64,000 bases of DNA. Origin: Piscicola geometra. Lineage: Eukaryota > Annelida > Clitellata > Hirudinida > Piscicolidae. Made by a program: the position numbers and the translations under genes. The stretch lies in the NCBI GenBank assembly GCA_943735955.1, contig OX030959.1, positions 8,662,106 through 8,726,105 of the forward strand, read 5' to 3'. Shown here one piece after another: positions 11,689 through 22,873 of the stretch. The notes beneath the pieces were generated by a model. That model was given only the letters and a program-made list of their open reading frames with translations, was not told the origin of the DNA and ran no database searches. Every line of letters begins with the position of its first letter. The first letter of the stretch is position 1.

Positions 11689-12364
11689 AAAAGTTCATTT
11701 TTCACGCTATCTAGCCTATTTATAGCAACCACCACGACGCTATGCTAATTAGATTTAACTAATTTTTATTTTTATGAATTATTTTTATTAATTTTTATGA
11801 ATGATAGTCATCGGAGAAAACTGAATAACTTTAACTTATTAATGTTTTGACTAACATCAATTTATAATTTTAAGGTTGAAAAATGAATTTTCTTTTCAAT
11901 GAATATAATATTAACAATATAAAAACTAAATAACAATTTTAAAAGCGATAACTAGTTTACAGTTTACACTATGTTATCCACAGTTTGGGCCAAAGCTCAT
12001 TTTAAAGTTTTTCAAGTTGCTCTCAGAAAAAAGAGAGTATAAAAATAAATAAAACATTTTTGGAAACTCCTTTAAAAGTTCTATAAAATATTTCAAAGTC
12101 ATATACCTATAGTAATATACTATATATATATGGTCAAAGTATATTAAATTTGATGAGCAGGGAATGAATTATATTGTTTTTAGAGAGAGGTGAAATGTTT
12201 TTATCAAAACTCTCTAAAATCAGCAACATATTTTAAAACTAGACATCCGTAATTAGCTATAATTAAAAGCACTAATTTCATCGGTTACTTATGTTTCCAC
12301 TTTCAATTTTTGTAAACAAATTCAGTTAACGTATTTTGTCTTTTCATTTTTATGAAGTAAGAAA
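11689..12364. other. AT-rich intergenic stretch
   Basis: Nothing recognisable beyond AT-rich sequence between the hAT element and the SINE upstream of the BPI/LBP-like gene. Confidence 0.5.
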
Positions 12365-12550
12365 CCATATGTTAAATGGATAGCCGAGTGGGTAACGACT
12401 TTCGACTAAACCAACGGTTAATGGTTCTAGAATTCACATCAAGGGGGTTAACGCGAACCCTTACGGGCCCCAGGAACGCATTAATGCTGAAGTCCTCTTC
12501 ATGGATTAACACAAGTTTTTTTATTGCTTAGGTCATGTGAGTCGAACCGG
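12365..12550 (+). mobile_element. tRNA-derived SINE, family 2, copy 2
   Basis: Head ATAGCCGAGTGGGTAACGAC and B-like GGTTCTAGAATTC, then a GAACCCTTACGGGCC / GAACGCATTAATGCTGAAGT body. It resembles the 6788 copy in its head. It lies about 330 bp upstream of the TATA box of the BPI/LBP-like gene. Confidence 0.55.
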
Positions 12551-12884
12551 CACATCCGACCGCGATATCACGAATCGAATTTTAAAAAATGACGCAGCGT
12601 GTAATAGGATATAACTTACATTTATCATTCATGTGAGTCTCGAATAAAGCAATGAATAGACTGAATCATTTTGATTATTCTGTTTAATCTACTTATGCAT
12701 TTTTTATGGCCACAAGTATTTGACATTATTGATTTTATGAGCACGAAGTCAATCAACAGGATCGGCAACACCAATGAATGACTTAAAATCAAGTGAGTAA
12801 GGCATTCATTCTTTTATTGAAGTCATTTCCTCCAGAAGAAAAATAAAATATTGAAAAATAAACAATAACATAATAAAGAATTAG

Positions 12885-12892
12885 TATATAAA
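12885..12892 (+). promoter_or_regulatory. TATA box of the BPI/LBP-like gene
   Basis: TATATAAA lies 63 bp upstream of the start codon at 12955. That would place initiation near 12917 and give a short leader of about 40 nt. Confidence 0.7.
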
Positions 12893-12954
12893 GGGGTCGG
12901 TGCTAGAACTTGCAGAAATTATCAGCTCTCTTAGAAAGAATAAATTCTGACAAG

Positions 12955-14842
12955 ATGTTCAAAGCGATCCTCTTAGCAGTCGTTCTTCTCTGCATCTCTG
13001 ACGCAGGTTTCTTTTAGAAAATGTTCTAGTTTTCGTAGTTTTTCTAAATTTTTGACTTTAAAATAGTTAAAGCATATACTTTATACTAAAATCTAAATTT
13101 TATATTTTTTTATATGCAGCCAACCCAGGAGTGAAGGTAGCTATATCGAATAGCGGCTTGAATTATGCCGCTAAGAAGGCCGTCGACATACTTGCTACAA
13201 AAGTGCCCAGCATCAGTTTCCCTAACGTTGAAGGAAAGCAAGTTTTGCGTTACGAAGTTACGAATATAAGGGTGAGTTTTCAAATTGTGTTAAACTCTTT
13301 GTTAGTGCATGTTTTGTTGCATTTCATGAAGTAATAACTACTGCCTTTTTATAAAAGTTATTCAATCTTGTATTCAAACCACAGATCACATCCTTCAACA
13401 AACCAACTGCTAATGTGGTTTTGAATGCGAACTCTGGCCTGAGCATCCAGCTGCGGGGAGGAGGAGTGAGCATGCAAGGCAGATGGGGAGTCAAACTCCT
13501 CTTCAAGTGGTCCCGAGGAGACATCTCAGCCTCCTCCAGCAACATCGACCTCGACCTCTCAGTCGCTCTCAAGGAAGTGAATGGCAAGCCTGTTGTGACG
13601 GCAGGCAGCTGCAGCGCTAGCCTTGGAGGCTTCAGCGTCAAAACCACCGGAGGCATTCTCGGCTGGCTCATCAACATCATTATCTCGTTGGTTTTTAGCT
13701 TACAAACATCTGTGAATTTCCGTTATATGATTCAACATTTAATCAATCTTCTTCTTTTCAGACTCTTCAAAGGCAAGATCAGAGACAGAGCTCAAGACGA
13801 AATCTGCAAAGCTCTTATCAATGTGGTGAACAACAATGCTAACGATGAACTCGCAACTCTCAACCTCATCGCAAAGGTAACTTTCGAATCTTATGAAAAC
13901 ATTAAATCTCAGTCCGTATAATGCCCTTCCATTTGTCATGTGCCTTTGAACCATAAATTTCCAGATGAATGATGATCTCAGTCTGGACTACAGGCTGACT
14001 GGAAACCCTTCTTTCACGAGCAATTATATGTCTTCAGGGCACAAAGGACAGTTCTTGAATGATCCACAAAACAGTTTTCAGGTAAAAATCAATTTTAAAA
14101 AACAATATTCAATTTATTTGTTAACTACATAAAGCTCATTTCAAATTTTCTTTTTACAGCCATCAGCAATTGGATTCACGACCGGAAGAATGCTAAGTAC
14201 GACGATCTCCGACGAAACGATCAACAGTCTAGGCAGAGTTGTCCACTCGAGGGGGCTTCTCGACTTTTCTTTCAACATCACTGACCAGGTAAACGATATG
14301 CTTAAAATGTTGAAACTTGTTTTTAAAATTTGAAACTTTGTCACTGTGTTTCTTATTTGCACTAATAACATTTTCAAAAACAATTTCAGCTGGTCAAGAA
14401 GTTGATCAAAGGAGCGAATGTTGGCGATTTCTTTCTAAATCTGCGCGTGTACTCAAAGTCAGCTCCAACAGTCACCCTGACCCAAAACAAAATAGTCGTT
14501 CGTGCGTCAGTGTTCCTAGAATTCAAAAAGCCAACACTGGTTCTGAAGCTGGCAGTCGATGTCACTGCCGATGGCTCGGTGAGCATGAAAGGCGACAACG
14601 TCAAGGCACAACTGAGCAACTTGCAGTTCGATGTGAGCGTCGTGCAAAACAGTTTGGGCTTCGTCTTGAACGATGCAGAAGTGAACGAATTGGTGAATGG
14701 AGTGGTGCCTGCAGTGCTCCCTCTCATCAACAACAAACTCGATCAGGGCATTCCTCTGCCCAAAGTCAAAAACGTCAACTTCTCCAACTTCTTGCTTGCG
14801 GTCGAAAACAGGGAAATTAGGGTCGCTTGTGACGTCTCATAA
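12955..14842 (+). CDS. BPI/LBP/PLUNC-family secreted lipid-binding protein
   Basis: Seven exons: 12955-13006, 13120-13271, 13385-13686, 13762-13876, 13965-14081, 14160-14288 and 14390-14842. Together they give an uninterrupted 439-residue protein, close to vertebrate BPI/LBP (about 480). Residues 1-16 (MFKAILLAVVLLCISD) form a signal peptide. The mature start NPGVKVAISNSGLNYA matches the family's NPG-V-R-I-S-x-x-G-L-x-Y-A opening. The two family disulfide cysteines are in place (GSCSAS and DEICKAL), and the GWL-to-Cys spacing is 24 residues as in BPI. The last exon carries the C-terminal barrel, ending LPLINNKLDQGIPLP then a hydrophobic strand. In animals such proteins bind LPS or other lipids in innate immunity, so a role in Gram-negative recognition is inferred. 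Exon 3 uses a GTTGGT donor, required by the frame. A TATA box lies upstream and an AATAAA at 15114. Confidence 0.93.
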
Positions 14843-15113
14843 CTTTCTTTCCAGCCTTGATGAGCTTGATTTCTTGGCCCATAGGAACAATTATATCTAT
14901 TTTCATATACAAAAACGCTTCATTTTAATAGTTTTTTTTGAAAACTAATTCAAACTTTATTTGTTGAGTGCTTCAATTGTTTCAAGAGACTTTTTATATT
15001 ATATAAATCATATATACTATTGATTCATTGTCAATTTCGTTTCGATTCACAATTGTAGACAACATTTATGAATTTTATAAATAGAAAATTGGAAAGTTGA
15101 AATTTGCTTTCGA

Positions 15114-15119
15114 AATAAA
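15114..15119 (+). terminator. Polyadenylation signal of the BPI/LBP-like gene
   Basis: AATAAA 272 bp after the stop codon, in AT-rich sequence; the first canonical hexamer after the stop. Confidence 0.55.
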
Positions 15120-15204
15120 ATATAAAAATAAAAACAAAAAAAGTTTAAAATTATTTTAATATTTAATCATATAATAATTTAATTAATTAATACCACAAAT
15201 AAAT

Positions 15205-16700
15205 TAAAGGCCACTTAGGCTGCAATGCAGCAATTTGCTGCTTACGTTGCCAGCGTCTGAATGCTATTCGCCAGTTGAAGTCAATTGTCATTTGCGCAGC
15301 GTCGAGCCGTCTGCTGGGCTTTTCTTCGGGCAGCTTTCAACACTTCGAAGGTGGACTTACTCGGGTCGCGGTTGTATTCGATCAATGCCTTTCTCTTGGC
15401 GTCAATGACAGGTTTGAGATCTGCCGCATTCGCTTCGAACCAATCAGTGTTCTTGTGTTCCTTTTTACCATACGTGAGTAAAGCAGTTCTGAAGATGGTA
15501 TTTCTGAACGATCTCCATCTGACTTCCGCATTAGGCTCTTGGTCGTAGTGTTGCAGCTCCTCCAGCTGATCTATGAACTCCTTGTTCTTGACTTGATAGG
15601 TGGTCTAATAGGTGTTGATTTTCGGCTGGCATTTCTTCTTGGGAAGATGGAGCCTCTTGGGGCGCAACTTTATCTTTGACGCGATCAGAGAGTGGTCTGT
15701 ATTGCAATCGGCGCTATGGTAAGCTCTGGTGCTGCGGACGTTGTTCAAAGAGTTGTTCCTGGTAATAATCAAGTCCAGTTGATGCCAGTGATTTAATCTT
15801 GAATGTCTCCAAGACACCTTGTGAAATGCTTTGTTTTGGAAGTATGTGTTTGTCACGCACAGGTTGTGGTAGCAACAGAATTTGAGTAGTCTCTGGCCGT
15901 TTTTGTTCATTTTCCCGATGCCATGGTGACCCAGCACATCTGGCCATGAGTCGTGGTCAGAACCAAACCCGGGCGTTAAAATCTCCAAGAAGGTAGAGGT
16001 GTTCGGAAGCAGGAACTGCGGCAACAACGCTGCTTAGTTGTTCGTAGAATTGATCTTTAGTCTCGGCGCTGGTCTGCATGGTAGGTGCATAGATGCCCAG
16101 AAGATTAGCAGTGCCAGATGCTGTGAGAAGGCGTAGAGTGAAAGCTCTCTCTGTGCTGATGGAAGGAGGTTCAGACATGCAAAGCAGGGTGTTCTTGAGG
16201 GCGAAGCCGACTCCGTGCTCCCTGGTCTCCTCTTCTCTTTTCCTCTGCTAAAAGAACGTGTAGTGTTCCTCCTTCAAGGATCCAGACTCTGGAAGACGCG
16301 TTTCCTGTAGGGCTGCAACGGCGACGTTTAGTCTGTGTAGCTCATGATCAATGACTGCAGTCTTGCGAAGGTCTTCAATCTCACGAAGGTCATCACTCAG
16401 TCCAGTGCGCATAGTATGTAAGTTCCAGCTTGCAATACGGAGAGCTGGAATCTCCATCTTTTTATATTTGTAGTTGTTTGGTGACAGAAGATGCTCTAAG
16501 ATCCAGGCACCCACTGAAGCAGGCAGGCCGTGACGGGTAACACCTACTTGACCGGGGGCTGTCCAGCTTAGGACGGGTGGTAGTTACCAGTGGGACTGCG
16601 AGGGTCTCTCCCACCATTGATGACAACCTGTAGCATCCAACTCTACGCCAATTGAGCAAGGACTTGCTTATTGCACTGCAACTATTGCTGTCTGAAGCTG
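15205..16700 (-). mobile_element. LINE endonuclease region (CFDP2-like), dead copy 1
   Basis: Minus-strand frames join to an apurinic endonuclease (EEP) domain. From high to low coordinates: LRIASWNLHTMRTGLSDDLR, then [59 protein letters not shown] and CNTDHSLIASKIKL. These hold the catalytic N, E, D-x-N and D-H of this nuclease family. Proteins of this sort are often named 'craniofacial development protein 2-like' but are non-LTR retrotransposon ORFs. The reading is broken by a stop near 16248 and a frameshift near 15960, and the reverse-transcriptase part is absent. The sequence upstream of the first frame (16520-16650) matches 57520-57640 in the second copy. Confidence 0.88.
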
Positions 16701-17228
16701 AAAGAAAGTTCTGCTTGTGTTTTCTTCAAGATGAATCTGCCTTGTTCCTCAAACTTCCTGTCAATGCTTCTAGGAAACTCGCATTTTTAAGTTTTATCAA
16801 TTAGTAAATCGCAGATTCGATATGAAAAAATTATTTATGACTTTTTCCACTACATCCTTAGTTCTAATTCCACTGCCTTTGGCTCTGCATTTACGTCATT
16901 GGTATTTCGAATAGTCTGACGGATGCCCAATTTTACTCTTTTTTCTGATGCATCAATTCTACGTCAGTATGCAACCATAGTTTGTGAAGGAGAACTCTGA
17001 CTATTGTTCCAGTCACAAACGCGTCAAAGAAGGCGGCGTTCTGACCCAAATCCTTTCAACCAAGCCTGAAGACGCCAAGATGCCAGCCTGCATTAACACA
17101 CACATGATGGACTAATCAGCCTTCAGAGGCCCAAGTGAAAATTAAGTCGAAGAAATAAGTGAGCTGCTGTTTGTTGATGCCTGTGAACTCGATGCTGCTT
17201 CAAAAACTGATATGCAACGCAGCGTCGA
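16701..17228. other. No gene seen
   Basis: Mixed-composition sequence without a recognisable domain; possibly the 5' untranslated part of the LINE on the minus strand. Confidence 0.4.
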
Positions 17229-17911
<683 letters not shown>

Positions 17912-18699
17912 TTATAGTGCGTTTATCTCGACACTTTTTTTTCATCTTCCCCTTTATTAACCCATCTCCTCTTCACATGCTTTATCTACTCTTCCTACAA
18001 GATCCTTCGCCTCTAATGTCTTGATGACAAAGTCTCCCAACACAAACCTCACTGTTCTTTTTATATACCTCTTCTATATTCCCCTTTTTGTTTTTATTTA
18101 CTTCTGTTTCAACCTCTCCACCCCAGAGTTCTAAACTCTCCTCCTTAATGATCTTTTTCTTCTTTCTTTTTCTTTGATCTTCATTCTTGTGCCTCATCAC
18201 AGAAAAATGTGTTTACAGTCATAAACTGTTGAGTCCCTGCATGCGTGGCTTCCATAACCCGTTAAGTATACCAGCTTGATGAGGAAGATCCTGATTATTG
18301 ACAATTTTATTGATAATTAATTTATTTCAATTTTTCACTCTAAAAAGCTTTTTTGAAAAAAAGAAGTTGTTTTCAAAATAAATGTTAAAATTTAATTTAA
18401 AGATTTTTTTTAAAAATTTTATGAACAACATATGTGCTTTTCAAATTTTTATTTATTCGAATATCTCTTGCATTACAGACACAACATGGTAAATATATGA
18501 ATGTTCGTTCCATAAGCTGTTAAGTACAATTAAAACTTTAAAATTAGGCACTTGATGAAGACTGAGATTTTAAATCTATAACTTAACTAAAATTATTTCA
18601 TATGTTCTTGCAATATAAAAATCAAAATACGGATTACTGGCATTAGTTTAGTGGTAGGAGTATTTTCAAGTCTGTAGTAATTTCCGCTATTAGTACTTA
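17912..18699. other. Pyrimidine-rich and AT-rich stretch
   Basis: A CT-rich segment (17940-18190) follows the GTA tract, then AT-rich sequence. No gene seen. Confidence 0.45.
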
Positions 18700-19118
18700 A
18701 CAGGTTTTTGAACTCACCTCTTCAATTGTTCTCTTGTTTGGTGGAACAACATCAAGGAGCGAAACTGGAAAAAAAGTACTTGTCATCATCTGCAAGTACA
18801 GTTCCATGTGAACGTCTATTCAGATTCTCAGGGAAAATGTAGAAAAACTTGTTTGCTTGAATAAATGATAATAAAATGTGTGGTATTTTTTTATCCTTTA
18901 TGGGTTGATTTTTTTTTTTCAAATGTGGATTACTTTTATAAATAAATTTTGATACAATTTCAATAGATTCTTCTACATTTGTACAAAATAAACTTATAAT
19001 AATATTTTATACTAATTTAAAATATGCTAAAAACATTGCGTTAAAACACGATTAATTTTGATTAATTGTTAATCGTTCGATTAACGCCATTAAAATTTTT
19101 AATTGTAGAACAGCTCTA
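18700..19118 (+). mobile_element. hAT family A, 3' fragment
   Basis: Retains pieces of the dimerisation-domain region (LVWWNN.., then [22 protein letters not shown] coding) parallel to 23680-23870, and the 3' end CGATTAACGCCATTAAAATT...GAACAGCTCT. Internally deleted relative to the 23.0-24.2 kb copy. Confidence 0.75.
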
Positions 19119-19614
19119 TAGATAATTAGAAAAAAAGCTCTACACGATAGAAAAAGTTATTTTCGTTTTAATTGAAAACTATAAAAAGTTTTCCAGATTT
19201 ATTTCAGATTCTTTGTAATAATCTCCATTACAGGCGCATTAATTGTGAAGTTCTAGCCCCCATCACGGTTTCAACCGAAGGATCAATAATTCATGAATTG
19301 CAACAGCACTCATAGCAAGTTGAACTGAAACCACTAATTCTAATTAACCTGAGAAGATTTTATAATTTTCTTGTGTTGGACGAATCAATATCGAGTGATC
19401 GACCAAGAAATATTTATGTCAAAGGATTGAGAATTCGACGAAAAATATATACTTTATTAGGATAATTTTATTAACGAAATATCTTATAATTTTGGGCAAC
19501 AATATTTTTATTAATTAATTTTAACTCATTTAATATAAAATTCACTAATTACACCTTTCGGCAGTATTGAAATCTAAAATTTAAAACATTATATTTTACA
19601 TAAGATCATTACTA

Positions 19615-19680
19615 AATCAATCAATCAAATAAATTTCTATAGCGCTATTTCTTCAACTTCAAGAGCGCTCTAACATAGTC
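19615..19680 (-). repeat. GCGCTATAGAAA...(TGAT)n tail, copy 2
   Basis: AATCAATCAATCAAATAAAT then TTTCTATAGCGC and AAGAGCGCTCT: the same module as at 1385-1505. Confidence 0.65.
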
Positions 19681-20879
19681 CAAAAAACCTAAATAGGTCT
19701 ACTAAAAAATGGAAATTAAGTATGCGGTTGAAAACTGGTAAAAAGAGAATTGAATGAAAACGAAAATGAATGATACAACTGTTTAATTGAAATGCAACTT
19801 TGACTGGTAATTAGAAACTTCAAACTTTTGTTTTAGAAACTACCTCAAAGTTACAATGAATTTTTAACTCTTGTTGTTGCTCTTGTTTTCTTTATGTGTG
19901 CGTAGGGTAAATCTTTATGAAAAAGAAAGACTTTCGAATCACCACGGTACCTCGCTCCATTACATACAAGAGTATCCTCCAAGGGGAGCTCAGCCAAAAA
20001 CGCTTGAACCTGCAGTTTACGGAAATATCTAATGACATTATTTTCCACTAAATTCTTTATGAAAATCTGTTAAATACATATTGGAAATCATTTGTGGTTT
20101 GAAAACTGGAAATGAACCAATGAATGATGATGATAATTATGGTGTTATTGTGGTCGAATTAAAATATAGTGCAAACATCTTAAATAAATGTTAGTTTAAA
20201 TGTAGAATTTCTATGAATTGGAATATAAATAGAAATTTTCGTTTTCAAAATTCTGTGTTAAATTTATAATTTTAAATAAACTTTTCTAAAACTTATTAAA
20301 TATTACGTTTCTCGCTTCCAATCTCCAATTCTCAAACGGATGAAACAAGGAAAACATTCTCAAAAGAAAATTTAATTGAGAAAAAATTTAAATTGATATT
20401 TTTGACACGTCAATCTTGACTAGGAAGTCTCACCTTAGTCTTCGGGTTGATGATGTTGCACAGATGCAAAATCTAGAAAGTAAAGCTAACCAAATAGAAA
20501 AATTCATGATTTAAAAAATGTGAATTTATTTATATAAAAAACATATAAATTATTATTAAAATGCCCCGTCTAGAACACGTAAGCAGTTTTACAGTATGGA
20601 GCCCTTCTCTGAAAAAGCATCGAATGTATAGAAAGGGTTTTTAAAAATCAACCAAGATGTTACCTCAACACAACTAAACTTATTGTATAAGACTCTAAAT
20701 AACTAAGTTAACAACTTTAAAATTTCGAAGACTACGCGGCAACATGATTTAAACATATAAAATAGTAAAGAATATTTACGACAACCAAACAACGACTGGG
20801 ATGCTCAAGCTCAATACCAATACAACAAGAGTTCACACTCTGAAACTAACAACACAGCCAAAATAACATACGTAAACAA
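19681..20879. other. AT-rich stretch, no gene seen
   Basis: A 65-codon minus frame at 19851-20048 has non-repetitive residues (ALEDTLVCNGARYRG-like reading) but no splice context or domain I can recognise. I do not call it. Confidence 0.4.
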
Positions 20880-20975
20880 AAAAGCGGGGATGAAGTGGCG
20901 GCTCTGGCGCATAAGAACCATGGTTCCAGAACCATTGTAACACGGCATGCGTCTGTCAGGCTGTAAAAAATACAG
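20880..20975 (+). mobile_element. SINE family 1, 3' fragment
   Basis: GGCGCATAAGAACCATGGTT ... GCGTCTGTCAGGCTGT matches the 3' half of the copy at 3842-4095. Confidence 0.75.
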
Positions 20976-22422
20976 ATCATTAAAAAAAATTTCTTAACCA
21001 AGTAATCTCAGTTTTGAATAATTTGCCAAATGAAGTATAACAGCTAAGAACACAAACACATTCAAAAGTTGATTTATAACTATACTTTTGATTATAAAAC
21101 AATTTATTCATTTATTCAATTAATACCTTAACATCAAGCACTAAAGACCTGCGGTGGTTACACAGTGTGTAATAAAGAAGATCGGGGCTATATGTTGCAA
21201 TTTTACCAATGTTCTTCGTATTTTTGAAACCGTAAAATCAAGATTTTTATGCACTAAGAATTCTATTAGTCATAAGTTTAAACACAAAAAACTGCATTTA
21301 AATTTAAATTACTTTTTAATTATTGATTTAACCAATTTGTAACATATAAGCCTTGTAAAATACAGCCCCGGTCTCTCCTACACACCCTAAACTATGCTTA
21401 GAAAGGTCTAAGCTAGTCACGTGGTGCTTCAAATGAATGCAATTAAATGGCTCTCTAAAATATTTTTCCCGGTCATAAATGTTAAATTTAAAATAAAACT
21501 GTACTATTTTAAGATTTAAAATTAATTTTAGACGTTGAAAGCCAATTTATCCTGATTTTGATTAATTATAATAGATTATTGTAAAAAAGTATCAAGTTTT
21601 AAGGTTTTTATATCAAATTTATTGTGTAAATATTTATAGTTTAAAAAAAATAATTTGTAAAATATTTTACGAAGCTAGAATCATTATTTACTTTCATTTC
21701 TATTATTATTTTTTTAAAACTTCATTTTTATTAATATGATTTAGTTTATTATTATTCATTATTATTTTTACATTTATTATTATTATTATTTATTTATTTA
21801 TATTATTGTTACTATTATTTATTTATTTATTTTGTTATTATTATTATTATTTATTTGTTGTTATTATTGATATTATTAGTTATTTTTTAATTTTTATATA
21901 AATTATTGTTCATGGGCTCGTCCAGGTGTATGCCAACTTAATATTATTCGTCGTTTTATTGTATTTTATTGTACTAGAAAGTTAATTGAACATGCAAAAA
22001 TTGATCGAAAATGCCGAATAAACTGCCTGAACGAATCAATCATTTGTTTCAAACGTATGCCTTAAACTCCGAATTCAAGCTAAATTGTATCTAAATAATC
22101 ATCATCATCACCGTGAGCCTGTTTGGAAATGCCAACTAAAATATTGCTTGTGTTTACTTCAAAAAAATTATGTTATTAGTTGATAAAAGTTATTATATTC
22201 CGCGAATTTTTTTTTATAGAGTTGTTATAAATATTTATTCAATTCTCTGTTTATAAACTTTTATTATTCATAAGATCTTGAAATTCTTAGAAAGTTTGTA
22301 GTGCGTTTTCTGAGTAAATTGACGACTTTTGCATAAATAAAACTTTATTCTTTAATCGATAAAACAGAACGGAGAAGTAATGAATATTTAATTGATTTTC
22401 TTAATTTAAAAGTCGACATTCT
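20976..22422. other. AT-rich, (ATT)n-rich stretch
   Basis: 21690-21900 is dominated by ATT/TTA repeats. No gene seen. The last 200 bp lead into the promoter of the gene at 22.4 kb. Confidence 0.5.
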
Positions 22423-22430
22423 TATAAAAG
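22423..22430 (+). promoter_or_regulatory. TATA box of the tandem-unit secreted protein gene
   Basis: TATAAAAG in a GC-poor context, followed about 30 bp later by the presumed start of a noncoding exon. That exon ends at 22540 on a GTAAGA donor and joins the ATG exon at 22872 (acceptor TTCTTTTCAG). Confidence 0.7.
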
Positions 22431-22873
22431 GTTGCGGGAATCTCGAGGGAAGTTAGTGGCCAGCAAGAAGAGCGTTCTATCGAGCAATATTTCAATAAAC
22501 CAACAAAAAAAGCTTAAAGGTCTTGGTTTCTCATCGAAAAGTAAGAACTGTTTTTTATTGGCAATCTTTGCATTCTAATTTTTTAAAACAATACATTTTG
22601 AAATAATAGCACTAATAATAAATTTTTATACAAAGCAAAATAAAAACATACATGAAATGTGAATTAATATGTATGTATCAGTGATACATTGTATCACACG
22701 TAACACCATTGATTTTCGGCTTTCATTTTATGATCATTTGCCTATAATGAGTCTTCGCAAAAAATGAAACTAATTTATTACTAACAACAGTCTTAATAAG
22801 ATCAATTTTATTTCGGATCAAAGAATTTATCAATGTAATTAAAAATAAGTATAAACAGTAATTCTTTTCAGAA

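Noticed and set aside
13687..13692. Donor at 13691 (GTTTTT) for BPI exon 3
   Set aside because: It would shift the frame; the donor at 13687 (GTTGGT) restores the BPI spacing of 24 residues between GWL and Cys.
14317..14820. Second gene overlapping the last BPI/LBP exon
   Set aside because: A shadow frame; the 14390-14842 frame carries the conserved protein.
19851..20048. Minus-strand 65-residue protein
   Set aside because: No domain, no splice context and no signal; composition alone is not enough.
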